Positions 26,283 through 35,365 are shown, counted from the stretch's first letter. The stretch is 64,000 bases of DNA from Bacteroides caccae (GCF_002222615.2 NZ_CP022412.2:3596001-3660000), one strand, 5' to 3'. Notes: generated by a model not told the origin, from the letters alone. Made by a program: numbers and translations.

Positions 26283-27167
26283 TTAGAAATTAAACTGCAC
26301 TCCCACGCCCAATATCTCTTTGAATTGTACACGTGATCCTTTTGTACCGTCTTTCTGAGCTATTTTCACATCATCATCATACATCAGATTGGTAGTCAGA
26401 GTGGTTGAGAACCATTTATTGATAATCATATTTACTTGTACTTCCCAATTCACATCTATATTCAGAGGTTTATGCAGATAGTCGGAATATAAGTCAAGAC
26501 GAGAATATACGGTCATATTCTTTAGAAATTCATATTTGACCTCCCCCTTCAGGTTTGCTCCAAAAGCTGATAGCAGATGTTTACCGGGATCTACTCCATA
26601 AGCCCCCTCATCAGAGAGACGGTCGTTTAGTACGAAGGTGCCACGCCAAGAAGCAGGAGATAGTACAACTGTAAATATCTTGCCCGGATCATAAGTAAAT
26701 CCCAAACCGGTAGTCAAATAACCGGGAGCCATAAATTCGGAGATTGAAACATCTTTGTTGACCGAATAGTCATACCCCGGAGAGAATTGAGTTTGGAATG
26801 TCGCAAATGCACTGGCATACCAATTTTTGGCAATGGAATAACCGTAATTCGTATTCAGATAAATCTTATCATTTGCTTTTCTCGTACCATCTTCCCCAGT
26901 CTTATTAAGTCCGTATGCCAATTCCAGACGATTGGTCCATAAATGTTTTTCTTTCTTGTAATTAATCTGATATGTACCTTGCAAGTCAAAGGCCACAGAG
27001 TTATCACCTCCGGCAGCCCAGTTGGTCAGACTAACCTGTGTCAGTTTCAGTCCGGCAAATCCTTCTTTAGTCCAGGGAGAAGTTTGAGTACTATCGGCAG
27101 TTTGAGCCGAAAGGGTTCCAATGCCCATAGTTGACAGGGCAAAGAATAAAATTCCTATTTTGTTCAT
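26283..27167 (-). CDS. DUF3078 outer-membrane protein
   Basis: 294 residues from the ATG at 27167, which opens a signal peptide (MNKIGILFFALSTMGIGTLSAQ); the longer frame to 27251 crosses a terminator hairpin. The mature protein alternates aromatic and polar residues in strands, has the LTNWAAGGDNSVAF and YKKEKHLWTNRLEL motifs of DUF3078, and ends in FNF, as outer-membrane barrels do. Its function is unknown. It is probably a monocistronic unit behind tpx. Confidence 0.88.
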   Translation of the reverse strand: MNKIGILFFALSTMGIGTLSAQTADSTQTSPWTKEGFAGLKLTQVSLTNWAAGGDNSVAFDLQGTYQINYKKEKHLWTNRLELAYGLNKTGEDGTRKANDKIYLNTNYGYSIAKNWYASAFATFQTQFSPGYDYSVNKDVSISEFMAPGYLTTGLGFTYDPGKIFTVVLSPASWRGTFVLNDRLSDEGAYGVDPGKHLLSAFGANLKGEVKYEFLKNMTVYSRLDLYSDYLHKPLNIDVNWEVQVNMIINKWFSTTLTTNLMYDDDVKIAQKDGTKGSRVQFKEILGVGVQFNF

Positions 27168-27198
27168 GTCAATAAGGTTTAGTGTATAAAAAACACAA

Positions 27199-27255
27199 CC
27201 TAACAAGAATGGAGGTCTGGTGTCCTGCCAGACCTGTCTACCAGTTCTCATTAGG
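27199..27255 (-). terminator. Terminator after tpx
   Basis: A perfect inner 8-bp stem (AGGTCTGG at 27213-27220, complement at 27228-27235) sits inside an imperfect outer stem (27199-27212 with 27241-27255). On the minus strand it is followed after a few bases by a T-run (GTTTTTTATA), so it ends the tpx transcript. Confidence 0.65.
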
Positions 27256-27284
27256 TCAAAATCTTATAAATCCAAATTAAAAAA

Positions 27285-27785
27285 TCATTTCACAGCAGCC
27301 AGCGCCTTATCGTAATCAGGTTCTTGCGTGATTTCCGGAACAAGTTCAGTATAAGCTACCTTTCCATTTTTGCCAATCACCACCACTGCACGTGCCAAAA
27401 GTCCGGCCAATGGCCCGTCCGCCATACGCACACCGTAGCTTTCATCAAAATCCGAAAAACGGAAGTCTGACAATGGAATTACATTCTCAATACCTTCCGT
27501 CGTGCAGAAACGACCGTGAGCAAAAGGAAGATCTTTAGAAATAGCCAATACAACCGTATCTTTCAATCCGGCAGCCATCTTATTAAATTTGCGTACCGAC
27601 GTTGCGCATACACTTGTGTCCAAACTTGGGAAAATATTCAAAATCACATTTTTACCATTCAAGTCTTTCAGAGAGAAAGAAGATAAATCTGTTTTTACCA
27701 GCTCAAAATCGGGAGCTACTTTACCCACTTGTATAAATTCACCGATCAGTTTCACCGGTTGTCCTTTGAAATTTGTTGTTGCCAT
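27285..27785 (-). CDS. tpx: Thiol peroxidase (atypical 2-Cys peroxiredoxin)
   Basis: 166 residues, the usual Tpx length. The peroxidatic Cys60 lies in PSLDTSVC with the expected Thr57, and the resolving Cys94 in GRFCTTEG. Tpx reduces hydrogen peroxide and organic hydroperoxides with thioredoxin as donor. A separate transcript is likely, as it is divergent from the hdeD-like gene and followed by its own terminator. Confidence 0.96.
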   Translation of the reverse strand: MATTNFKGQPVKLIGEFIQVGKVAPDFELVKTDLSSFSLKDLNGKNVILNIFPSLDTSVCATSVRKFNKMAAGLKDTVVLAISKDLPFAHGRFCTTEGIENVIPLSDFRFSDFDESYGVRMADGPLAGLLARAVVVIGKNGKVAYTELVPEITQEPDYDKALAAVK

Positions 27786-27924
27786 AATGCATATTTTTTT
27801 TAAAATTTACTTTATATAGAAAACAACTATTCCTCGAAATATGTTCACGGAAAACCTTTTCTAAATTCAAATTGTTATTCCACAACGAAATTACTCTAGT
27901 ATTCAATTTTAAATATAAAAACGT

Positions 27925-28488
27925 ATGGAAACAGTATTCAATGAGATTCAACACTCAGTAAAAAATTGGTGGGCTTCTCTTCTCTTGGGAATCGTGTATA
28001 TTATTGTAGCCCTCTGGCTGATGTTTGCACCTTTAAGCAGTTATGTAGCTCTAAGTATCGTATTCAGCATATCCATGTTGATAAGCGGTATCTTGGAAAT
28101 CCTCTTTGCAGTCAGCAATCGAAAAGGTGTGCCAAGCTGGGGCTGGTATATCGTGGGAGGAATCATCGACGTTATTCTCGGCATCTACCTGATTGCCTAT
28201 CCCATGGTCAGCATGGAAGTCATTCCGTTTATCATAGCCTTCTGGCTCATGTTCCGCGGCTTCTCCTCCACCGGTTACTCGATCGACCTGAAACGCTATG
28301 GTACTCGCGACTGGGGCTGGTACATGGCTTTCGGTATCCTTGCCATTATATGTTCCTTATTGATATTGTGGCAACCGGCCATAGGTGCACTCTACGCGGT
28401 CTATATGATTTCTTTCACTTTCCTCATTATCGGACTATTCCGTGTCATGCTTTCCTTTGAACTTAAGAATTTGCATAAAAGAAAATAA
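27925..28488 (+). CDS. HdeD/DUF308-family membrane protein
   Basis: 187 residues with six hydrophobic helices in three repeated pairs, each with a WG(W)Y..GI-type motif (SWGWYIVGGIIDVILG, DWGWYMAFGILAIICS). This is the DUF308 fold of E. coli HdeD, a membrane protein linked to acid resistance at high cell density. The biochemical role is not known. It is divergent from tpx and followed by the DUF4494-led cluster, which has its own promoter. Confidence 0.88.
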   Translation: METVFNEIQHSVKNWWASLLLGIVYIIVALWLMFAPLSSYVALSIVFSISMLISGILEILFAVSNRKGVPSWGWYIVGGIIDVILGIYLIAYPMVSMEVIPFIIAFWLMFRGFSSTGYSIDLKRYGTRDWGWYMAFGILAIICSLLILWQPAIGALYAVYMISFTFLIIGLFRVMLSFELKNLHKRK

Positions 28489-28520
28489 AATTCTTTCGGC
28501 ACTTACTTTGGTATTTTGTT

Positions 28521-28528
28521 TATCTTTG
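28521..28528 (+). promoter_or_regulatory. Promoter of the DUF4494-yggS unit (TATCTTTG)
   Basis: TATCTTTG is an exact TAnnTTTG -7 box about 44 nt upstream of the DUF4494 start. The -33 region is less clear. Confidence 0.55.
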
Positions 28529-28571
28529 TAGGCAATTTACATGAATCAATTAATTAAAAAGGAAGAAAATT

Positions 28572-29051
28572 ATGGCAATGCATACTTGGTTTGAGTGCAA
28601 GATTCGTTATGAAAAAGTAATGGAAAACGGAATGCAGAAAAAAGTTACCGAACCATATCTTGTTGATGCACTCAGCTTTACAGAAGCAGAAGCACGAATT
28701 ATTGAAGAAATGACTCCATTCATATCCGGAGAATTTACAGTTTCCGACATTAAACGTGCCAATTATAGCGAACTTTTCCCCAGCGACGAAGAAAGTGCCG
28801 ACCGTTGGTTCAAATGCAAACTTATTTTCATCACGCTGGACGAAAAAAGCGGTGCAGAGAAAAAGACTTCCACACAGGTATTGGTACAGGCTGCCGACCT
28901 GCGCGATGCAGTTAAGAAACTGGACGAAGGCATGAAAGGAACCATGGCAGACTATCAGATCGGCATGGTATCCGAAACTCCGCTCATGGATGTATATCCT
29001 TACAGCGCCGGACCGAATGACAAACCGGAGTTTGATCCGTCAAAAGCATAA
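28572..29051 (+). CDS. DUF4494 protein
   Basis: 159 residues, soluble, with no signal peptide. Two repeated halves are visible: each has a WF.CK strand (HTWFECKIRYEKV near 4-16 and DRWFKCKLIFITLDEK near 77-92) followed by an alpha-helical part, which is typical of DUF4494. This family is found almost only in Bacteroidetes and has no known function. The yggS-type gene starts 6 nt downstream, so they form one operon. Confidence 0.88.
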   Translation: MAMHTWFECKIRYEKVMENGMQKKVTEPYLVDALSFTEAEARIIEEMTPFISGEFTVSDIKRANYSELFPSDEESADRWFKCKLIFITLDEKSGAEKKTSTQVLVQAADLRDAVKKLDEGMKGTMADYQIGMVSETPLMDVYPYSAGPNDKPEFDPSKA

Positions 29052-29057
29052 GCAACA

Positions 29058-29726
29058 ATGAGTATTGCTGAAAATTTAAAGCAAGTACTGGCCGAACTCC
29101 CGCAAGGAGTCCGGCTGGTTGCTGTCTCAAAATTCCACCCCAATGAAGCGATAGAAGAAGCATATCAAGCAGGACAGCGTATTTTTGGAGAAAGCAAAGT
29201 GCAGGAAATGACAGCTAAATACGAAAGTTTGCCCAAAGATATCGAATGGCATTTTATCGGACACCTGCAAAGTAATAAAATTAAATACATGATACCATAC
29301 GTAGCGATGATTCATGGAATTGACACTTATAAGTTACTGGCAGAGGTCAACAAGCAAGCTGTCAAAGCAGGACGCATCATCAACTGCCTGTTGCAAATCC
29401 ATGTGGCACAGGAAGAAACTAAATTTGGTTTCAGCCCCGACGAATGCAAAGATATGCTGAACACCGGAGAATGGAAAGAACTGACCCATGTCCGTATCTG
29501 CGGTTTAATGGGAATGGCGAGCAACACCGATAATGTTGAACAAATCAACCGGGAATTTTGTTTACTAGACAGGCTCTTTAAAGAGATAAAAACAACCTGG
29601 TTCGCCGATTCGGACGCTTTCCGGGAATTATCCATGGGTATGTCACACGATTATCACGAAGCTATTGCTGCAGGAAGTACCTTAGTACGGGTAGGAAGCA
29701 AGATTTTCGGAGAACGAAATTATTAA
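29058..29726 (+). CDS. YggS-family pyridoxal phosphate homeostasis protein
   Basis: 222 residues. The PLP-binding Lys25 is in VAVSKFHP, followed by FGESKVQEM, WHFIGHLQSNKIKY, GLMGMAS and LSMGMSHDY. All are hallmarks of the PLPBP/YggS family, which has an alanine racemase-like barrel without enzyme activity. The protein buffers pyridoxal 5'-phosphate in the cytosol and affects amino acid and vitamin B6 balance. It lies in a unit with the DUF4494 gene (6-nt gap) and the DHOD-like gene (34-nt gap). Confidence 0.95.
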   Translation: MSIAENLKQVLAELPQGVRLVAVSKFHPNEAIEEAYQAGQRIFGESKVQEMTAKYESLPKDIEWHFIGHLQSNKIKYMIPYVAMIHGIDTYKLLAEVNKQAVKAGRIINCLLQIHVAQEETKFGFSPDECKDMLNTGEWKELTHVRICGLMGMASNTDNVEQINREFCLLDRLFKEIKTTWFADSDAFRELSMGMSHDYHEAIAAGSTLVRVGSKIFGERNY

Positions 29727-29760
29727 ATTAGAAGTAGTAACTACTAAAAAAAGATTCATT

Positions 29761-30738
29761 ATGACCGATTTAAAAACTACTTTCGCAGGGCTTTCTCTTA
29801 GAAACCCAATCATCATCAGTAGCTCGGGACTGACTAACAGTGTCGGCAAAAATAAGAAATTGGCAGAAAACGGCGCCGGTGCCATTGTTCTGAAATCACT
29901 GTTCGAAGAACAGATCATGCTGGAAGCGGACCAACTGAAAGATCCGGCTTTCTATCCGGAAGCAAGTGACTATCTGGCAGAATACATCCGTGAACATAAA
30001 TTGTCCGAATATCTGACTTTAATCAAAGAAAGCAAAAAGGAATGTCCTATTCCTATCATTGCCAGTATCAACTGTTACAGTGATTCCGAATGGATTGACT
30101 TTGCCAAACAAATTGAAGCAGCGGGTGCCGATGCATTAGAAATCAATATTCTGGCTTTACAGTCCGATGTTCAATATACATACGGTTCGTTCGAACAACG
30201 TCATATCGATATTCTCCGCCACATAAAAAAGACAATCAACATTCCGGTTATCATGAAACTGGGTGATAACCTGACTAATCCAGTGGCACTGATTGACCAG
30301 TTATATGCCAACGGTGCGGCTGCAGTTGTCCTCTTCAACCGTTTCTACCAACCGGACATCAACATTGAAAATATGGAGCATATGTCCGGTGAAATATTCA
30401 GCAACGCTTCCGATCTCGCCAACCCGCTTCGTTGGATCGGCATTGCATCTGCGGTAGTAGACAAGATTGATTATGCAGCTTCCGGTGGTGTAGCCAATCC
30501 CGAATCAGTAGTAAAAGCGATTCTTGCCGGCGCTTCAGCTGTGGAAGTGTGCAGTGCAATCTATCAAAACACCAACGCATTCATCGGAGAAGCCAACCGT
30601 TTCCTCTCCGCCTGGATGGAAAGAAAAGGATTCAACAATATCACTCAATTCAAAGGCAGACTGAATATTAAAGATGTAAAGGGCGTTAATACATTTGAAC
30701 GCACCCAATTCCTAAAATATTTCGGAAAGAAAGAATGA
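29761..30738 (+). CDS. Dihydroorotate dehydrogenase-like flavoprotein
   Basis: 325 residues with a TIM-barrel of the DHOD family: LSLRNPIIISSSGLTNS near 11-27, PIIASINCYSDSEW, GADALEINI, PVIMKLGDN with the FMN-contacting Lys, and a C-terminal GGVANPESVVKAILAGASAVEVCSA phosphate-binding turn. The NLSCPN motif of true PyrD is replaced by LEINILALQSD, so the catalytic base differs and this is probably not the pyrimidine enzyme. The substrate is unknown. Confidence 0.85.
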   Translation: MTDLKTTFAGLSLRNPIIISSSGLTNSVGKNKKLAENGAGAIVLKSLFEEQIMLEADQLKDPAFYPEASDYLAEYIREHKLSEYLTLIKESKKECPIPIIASINCYSDSEWIDFAKQIEAAGADALEINILALQSDVQYTYGSFEQRHIDILRHIKKTINIPVIMKLGDNLTNPVALIDQLYANGAAAVVLFNRFYQPDINIENMEHMSGEIFSNASDLANPLRWIGIASAVVDKIDYAASGGVANPESVVKAILAGASAVEVCSAIYQNTNAFIGEANRFLSAWMERKGFNNITQFKGRLNIKDVKGVNTFERTQFLKYFGKKE

Positions 30739-30760
30739 TAAAGAGTGAATTATAAATAAT

Positions 30761-30807
30761 GAACGGTGAACTCATTGCAGCATGACAGCTCAATTTGTTC
30801 ACCGTTC
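30761..30807. terminator. Inverted repeat between convergent genes
   Basis: Perfect 11-bp arms (GAACGGTGAAC at 30761-30771, complement at 30797-30807) with a 25-nt loop separate the DHOD-like and phoH-like genes. There is no T-run beside the stem. It may act as a bidirectional terminator or be a dispersed palindrome. Confidence 0.5.
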
Positions 30808-30844
30808 GTCGTTTACAGTTTATCGTTTAATAAAGATTATCTGT

Positions 30845-32170
30845 TTATAGCAAGTTACTCGCCAGTTCACTCAACTCACTACGTTCGCCCTTCAACAGGT
30901 TGACGTGCGCAAAGATATTCTGATCTTTCATGCGGTCAATCATATATACCAGCCCGTTAGACTGGCTATCCAGATAAGGCTGGTCAATCTGTTGGATATC
31001 TCCGGTAAATACCATTTTCGTACCTTCTCCCGCACGAGTGATAATCGTTTTTATTTCGTTCGGAGTCAGGTTCTGCGCTTCGTCGATAATACAATACATC
31101 TCGCTTAAACTGCGTCCACGGATAAAAGCCAGAGCCTCAATTACCAGTTGCTCGCTCTTTTGCATATCCTCAATGCGTTTCACCTCTGTGGAGTTCGTCG
31201 CAAACTGACGTTTGATTACATTCAAGTTGTCGAACAACGGTTGCATGTAAGGAGCCACTTTTTCCTGTGCGTCTCCCGGAAGGAAACCGATATCCTTATT
31301 CGAAAGTGCCACTACCGGACGTGCCAGTAATATCTGTTTGTAATCGGTCAATTTACCCAAAGCAGCAGCCAATGCCAATAAAGTCTTGCCCGTTCCCGCC
31401 TTTCCCGTCAATGCCACCAATTTCACATTCGGGTCATTCAGAATTTCAAAAGCAAAACTTTGTTCGGCGTTCCGGGGCTCGATTCCATAATTCTTGCCTT
31501 TCATCACCCGGCAGATAGAATGAGTAAAAGGATTATAACGTGCCAATACACTATTACGATCACTCTTCAGCACAAAACATTCATTCGGATGAATCAGATC
31601 CTTAAAGTCAAACTCGCTCAAGTCGAGTCCCTCTTTAGAAGAATAGATACGGTCGATCAATGCCGGATCTACATTTTCAAATATTTCATTGGATTTTTCA
31701 AAGACATCCACATTCACGACCTTATCTGTGATATAATCCTCACAAAGAAGTCCGATAGAACGGGCCTTCATACGCAAATTCACATCTTTGGTCACCAGAA
31801 TAGACTTCATTTTCGGATATTTCGCCGTCAGATATTCAGTTGCCGCGAGAATCAGATGATCCGGTTTCCTGATAGGGAAAGACTCCCATACTTTAGTAGC
31901 CGGCACATTGCTGGTCACTACAAACAAACGTCCCAATCCTTCTCCCAGTTTCACCCCTTCGGAGAAAAGTTCGTCGCTTGTCAACACATCCAGTTCACGT
32001 ACAAACTCACGAGCATTGAAATTAATCTGCTCGTTTCCCTTCTTAAACTTATCCAGTTCTTCGAGTACGACAAGAGGGAGATAGATATCATTTTCCTGAA
32101 AGTTCTTCAAGCAATTGTAGTCGTGAAGAATAACATTTGTGTCCAACACAAAATTTTTCTTAGTTCCCAT
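30845..32170 (-). CDS. PIN-PhoH family ATPase
   Basis: 441 residues from the ATG at 32170; the 13 codons upstream look like leader. An N-terminal PIN domain (about 6-140) opens with FVLDTNVILHD and keeps the acidic nuclease residues. A C-terminal PhoH P-loop ATPase follows, with GKAGTGKT at 256-263 and the Walker B IIDEAQN. PhoH2-type proteins of this design are RNA helicase/RNases in other bacteria; whether this copy cuts RNA is not shown. It is divergent from folC. Confidence 0.93.
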   Translation of the reverse strand: MGTKKNFVLDTNVILHDYNCLKNFQENDIYLPLVVLEELDKFKKGNEQINFNAREFVRELDVLTSDELFSEGVKLGEGLGRLFVVTSNVPATKVWESFPIRKPDHLILAATEYLTAKYPKMKSILVTKDVNLRMKARSIGLLCEDYITDKVVNVDVFEKSNEIFENVDPALIDRIYSSKEGLDLSEFDFKDLIHPNECFVLKSDRNSVLARYNPFTHSICRVMKGKNYGIEPRNAEQSFAFEILNDPNVKLVALTGKAGTGKTLLALAAALGKLTDYKQILLARPVVALSNKDIGFLPGDAQEKVAPYMQPLFDNLNVIKRQFATNSTEVKRIEDMQKSEQLVIEALAFIRGRSLSEMYCIIDEAQNLTPNEIKTIITRAGEGTKMVFTGDIQQIDQPYLDSQSNGLVYMIDRMKDQNIFAHVNLLKGERSELSELASNLL

Positions 32171-32263
32171 GGTTTCTTTAAATTTAAATGTTGATATTTG
32201 CACTCTCATTCACCAATCCCGCATATAAAGTTGAATTGGTGGTTCTAAAGATAAACAAATTAG

Positions 32264-32283
32264 CGGGCAATAAAGATTGCCCG
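32264..32283 (+). repeat. Hairpin in the folC leader
   Basis: Perfect 7-bp arms (CGGGCAA at 32264-32270, TTGCCCG at 32277-32283) with a 6-nt loop, 20 nt before the folC start codon. It may influence folC translation; no known regulator is recognised. Confidence 0.4.
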
Positions 32284-32302
32284 AAGTTAAATATTATAAA
32301 AC

Positions 32303-33784
32303 ATGGATTATCAGAACACTTTAAAGTACTTATATGAGAGTATGCCTATGTTTCAGCAAATAGGTGGAAAAGCATATAAGCCGGGATTAGAGACAACACA
32401 CAAATTAGATGAACATTCCGGATATCCTCATCAACAATTCAAGACGATACATATCGCCGGAACGAACGGAAAAGGTTCCTGCTCCCACACTATTGCGGCA
32501 GTATTGCAATCGGCCGGATATCGGGTCGGATTATTTACTTCCCCTCATCTGGTGGACTTCCGAGAACGTATCCGCATCAACGGAGAAATGATACCCGAAG
32601 AATATGTAGTAAACTTTGTCGCAGATCACCGTTCCTTCTTCGAGCCACTACATCCTTCATTTTTCGAGTTGACCACCGCAATGGCATTCCGTTATTTTGC
32701 CGATCAGAAAGTAGACGTGGCAGTGATCGAAGTTGGCATGGGCGGACGGCTGGACTGTACCAATATCATCCAGCCCGACTTATGCATCATTACCAACATC
32801 GGCTTCGATCATATGCAATATCTGGGCGATACATTACCCAAAATAGCCAAAGAGAAAGCAGGGATTATCAAAGAAGGAGTTCCGGTAGTTATCGGGCGGG
32901 CAAAAGGTCACGTGAAGCGCGTGTTCACAATAAAGGGAAAAAAAGTAAATGCTCCTGTCATATATGCACAATCCATTGCCCCATACAACTGCATGGACTG
33001 GCTTTCCTATTCACAATCACAAGAATTAAGAGAACGGCTGACTAATATCCAACAAACTTTGTATGAATCGGTAGAAGATAAAGACGAAAATTTCGAACAA
33101 AATTTCCGGGAGCTATGTCTGTTTTTAAATCCGGCAGACAGCATGCACGCGCTGGACAAAATACTTGATAAAAGAAAAGATGCTATCCGAATTACAAATG
33201 GCATGTTTCCTTGCGGACTTTTTATGGAGTTAAGTGGTATTTACCAGTTTGAAAATTGCCTCACAATACTAACAGCCCTCGAAGAATTAGAAAGAATAGG
33301 CTATCGCATTCTTCCCAAAGACTATCTCAACGGTTTCTCCGATGTATGCCAACTCACCGGACTAATGGGACGTTGGCAAAAGGTGTACAGTTATCCGGAT
33401 ATTATTTGTGATACCGGACACAATGTTGACGGAATTAAATACATCTGCGAACAACTCGATTTTTACCAACAGACTCTCAAGCAGCAACTCCATTTCGTAT
33501 TCGGCATGGTCAACGACAAAGACATAAGCAGCGTTCTGAAATTGCTACCGAAAAATGCTATCTATTATTTTACCAAAGCAAGTGTGAAACGGGCGCTTCC
33601 GGAAAACGAGCTCTTGAAACAGGCAGAAGAAGCGGGATTGACAGGAACGGCCTACCCTACTGTGGTAGATGCCGTACAGGCAGCTAAAAAGAACTGCCTC
33701 CCTAAAGACCTTATCTTCGTGGGAGGCAGCAGTTTCATTGTCGCCGATTTGTTAGCGAACCGCGATACACTCGATCTCCACTAA
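32303..33784 (+). CDS. folC: Dihydrofolate/folylpolyglutamate synthase
   Basis: 493 residues, longer than the usual 420-440. The P-loop GTNGKGSC is at 53-60, followed by GLFTSPHLVDFRERI and EVGMGGRLDCTN, then the GLMGRWQ and DTGHNVDGI motifs of the C-terminal Mur-ligase-like domain. The enzyme adds glutamate to dihydropteroate or folates in the cytosol. About 60-70 extra residues lie between about 230 and 305, in front of the L.G.YQ..N helix. The 3' end overlaps the ridA gene on the other strand by 33 nt. Confidence 0.93.
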   Translation: MDYQNTLKYLYESMPMFQQIGGKAYKPGLETTHKLDEHSGYPHQQFKTIHIAGTNGKGSCSHTIAAVLQSAGYRVGLFTSPHLVDFRERIRINGEMIPEEYVVNFVADHRSFFEPLHPSFFELTTAMAFRYFADQKVDVAVIEVGMGGRLDCTNIIQPDLCIITNIGFDHMQYLGDTLPKIAKEKAGIIKEGVPVVIGRAKGHVKRVFTIKGKKVNAPVIYAQSIAPYNCMDWLSYSQSQELRERLTNIQQTLYESVEDKDENFEQNFRELCLFLNPADSMHALDKILDKRKDAIRITNGMFPCGLFMELSGIYQFENCLTILTALEELERIGYRILPKDYLNGFSDVCQLTGLMGRWQKVYSYPDIICDTGHNVDGIKYICEQLDFYQQTLKQQLHFVFGMVNDKDISSVLKLLPKNAIYYFTKASVKRALPENELLKQAEEAGLTGTAYPTVVDAVQAAKKNCLPKDLIFVGGSSFIVADLLANRDTLDLH

Positions 33785-34126
33785 CGCATCCTTTGGCAGA
33801 GCTTTTACGGCAACCGCCGAACGTGCCGGAAAAGCTCCGTCAAAATATGTAGCATACACGCCGTTCATCCCGGCAAAGAAAGACATATCTTGAAGGAATA
33901 CAGTCGTTTTGACAATGTTTCCCATTGTCAAACCTGCTTCTTCAAGAATATGTTTTATATTCTCTAACGACTGACGTGCCTGTTCTTCAATACCTTCCGC
34001 CATTTTTCCGGTAGCAGCGTCAATAGGCAACTGTCCGGACACAAAGATCATTCCATTTGCTTCTATCGCCTGACTGTAAGGTCCGATAGCTCCCGGAGCC
34101 TTCTCACTACAAATTACTTTTTTCAT
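33752..34126 (-). CDS. ridA: RidA-family enamine/imine deaminase
   Basis: 124 residues from the ATG at 34126 (MKKVICSEKAPGAIGPYSQA); the longer frame to 34183 crosses a promoter. It has the full RidA signature: the GPYSQA start, the FVSGQLP strand, the catalytic Arg in PARSAVAV, and the C-terminal VEIECIA. The enzyme hydrolyses reactive 2-aminoacrylate formed by PLP enzymes to pyruvate and ammonia. The last 33 nt are shared with folC, tail to tail. Confidence 0.95.
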   Translation of the reverse strand: MKKVICSEKAPGAIGPYSQAIEANGMIFVSGQLPIDAATGKMAEGIEEQARQSLENIKHILEEAGLTMGNIVKTTVFLQDMSFFAGMNGVYATYFDGAFPARSAVAVKALPKDALVEIECIAVR

Positions 34127-34156
34127 ATTTATTTCTTTTTCTGTTTTATTGATTCT

Positions 34157-34186
34157 CAAAGATAGCAAAAAAAAGCCTCTCACAAA
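34157..34186 (-). promoter_or_regulatory. Candidate ridA promoter
   Basis: On the minus strand TTTG (34183-34186) precedes TATCTTTG (34157-34164) by 18 nt, just short of the usual 19-21. It would start transcription about 24 nt before the ridA ATG. It overlaps the terminator of the upstream DUF805 gene. Confidence 0.5.
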
Positions 34187-34204
34187 ACGAATTTTGCAAG
34201 AGGC
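34167..34204 (-). terminator. Terminator of the DUF805 gene
   Basis: GCCTCT (34175-34180) pairs with AGAGGC (34199-34204) and CAAAA with TTTTG around a short loop. On the minus strand the stem is followed by eight T residues (34167-34174), a standard intrinsic terminator. Confidence 0.8.
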
Positions 34205-34227
34205 CGTCTATTTCTTCTTAAAAAAGA

Positions 34228-34713
34228 TTATTCAGCTTTTTCTTCTTCAACAGCAGGAGCTGCTTCAACCGGTTTTTCAACTTTTACTTCTTCTCTTGCA
34301 ACATTCACCGTTACATTCACCGAAGAAGGCTGTGCTTGATACGGCATACGGTTTTTCGGATCTTCACCATATTGGTTAGGGCCTACCGTACCGTCTGCAA
34401 ACAACATATAAAGTCCGAATAGTGCGTTAACAATAGGAACAAACATCAGCAGAATCAACCAACCTGATTTGTCCAGGTCGTGCAAACGTTTTACCCCCTG
34501 TGCCAAAGAGAACCACATGGAAGCAACCAATGCAGCAAGACCGATCAACAAACCGAATACCGAACCACCTGCAGATCCCATACCAGCACCTAAAATAAAG
34601 GTACCGATACCCAATGCCCATGCAATACTAAACACTATACCACCAACAATGCCTGACAGGAAATATTCGATTCTACGAATACGACCGTCAAAAGAAAAAG
34701 GAGCTTTGAACAT
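34228..34713 (-). CDS. DUF805 membrane protein
   Basis: 161 residues. It begins with the DUF805 motif SFDGRIRRIEYF, has three to four membrane helices (about 15-105) with the RLHDLDKSGWLILL loop, and ends in a Val/Glu/Pro-rich tail that should lie in the cytosol. Inner-membrane protein of unknown function. It is monocistronic, with a -7 box upstream at 34777-34784 and a terminator downstream. Confidence 0.88.
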   Translation of the reverse strand: MFKAPFSFDGRIRRIEYFLSGIVGGIVFSIAWALGIGTFILGAGMGSAGGSVFGLLIGLAALVASMWFSLAQGVKRLHDLDKSGWLILLMFVPIVNALFGLYMLFADGTVGPNQYGEDPKNRMPYQAQPSSVNVTVNVAREEVKVEKPVEAAPAVEEEKAE

Positions 34714-34776
34714 AATTTATTAAGTTTTATATGAATAAAATAAGTGAATTATTATTCGTGTTTCTCAATATGGAAG

Positions 34777-34784
34777 CAAAGATA
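34777..34784 (-). promoter_or_regulatory. Candidate promoter of the DUF805 gene
   Basis: The minus strand reads TATCTTTG, an exact TAnnTTTG, 63 nt upstream of the start codon. No matching -33 box is seen. Confidence 0.4.
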
Positions 34785-34852
34785 TAAAAAAAATTAAATA
34801 GAGAAAGCAATTAGGCAAAAAAAACGAAAAAGTGCCCCATTTTCTGTAGAAA

Positions 34853-35212
34853 TCACAATCTCACCCCATCCCATTCCATTACTATCACCCATTCTTTCGG
34901 CTGACAAGTTCCGTGAGAACAGTGAGGAACTGTAGCAACCACCAAGTCACAATTGGAAGATAGTACAATTCTTAATTCTTTCAGCAACATATCCAGCTGA
35001 ATCATTAAATGAAGATACTTCGTCATACACCGGATCACTCGTACATACTGATAAATACACATATCCTCTCCCCGTCTTATTCCACCCAACGTTTTTGAGG
35101 AAATAGCAAATTCATCCATAAAAAATGCATTAATAAATGCGCTATCTGTATCCATTAAAGCCAATACCAAATTGCTTAAAAACTCATAAGGTTTTTGTTT
35201 TTCTTTCGCCAT
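34853..35212 (-). CDS. Hypothetical protein (119 aa) beside the DUF3987 gene
   Basis: A soluble protein of 119 residues from a clean ATG, with no signal peptide. It is mainly helical, with a cysteine/histidine pair near the end (PHCSHGTCQPKEW). I do not recognise a family. It is divergent from the DUF3987/VirE-N-type gene, sharing an upstream region of about 150 nt, and this pairing suggests it belongs to the cassette that also holds HU, smalltalk, amidase and DUF4248 genes. Confidence 0.65.
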   Translation of the reverse strand: MAKEKQKPYEFLSNLVLALMDTDSAFINAFFMDEFAISSKTLGGIRRGEDMCIYQYVRVIRCMTKYLHLMIQLDMLLKELRIVLSSNCDLVVATVPHCSHGTCQPKEWVIVMEWDGVRL

Positions 35213-35248
35213 GTCATTCTATGATTAATAATTTTAAATTTTTCAGTT

Positions 35249-35256
35249 TATATTTG
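35249..35256 (+). promoter_or_regulatory. Candidate promoter of the DUF3987 gene
   Basis: TATATTTG matches TAnnTTTG, 110 nt upstream of the chosen ATG at 35366. No -33 TTTG. A small hairpin (GCTATCTGA/TCAGGTAGC type) lies in the leader. Confidence 0.4.
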
Positions 35257-35365
35257 CTTTATCAAGTGCTTTCCACATAGGAAAGTAACCCTATTTTTAA
35301 TATCCCGACCTTTGCTCCCGCTATCTGATAGTCAGGTAGCACAATCTTACAAAAAACAATTTTAT

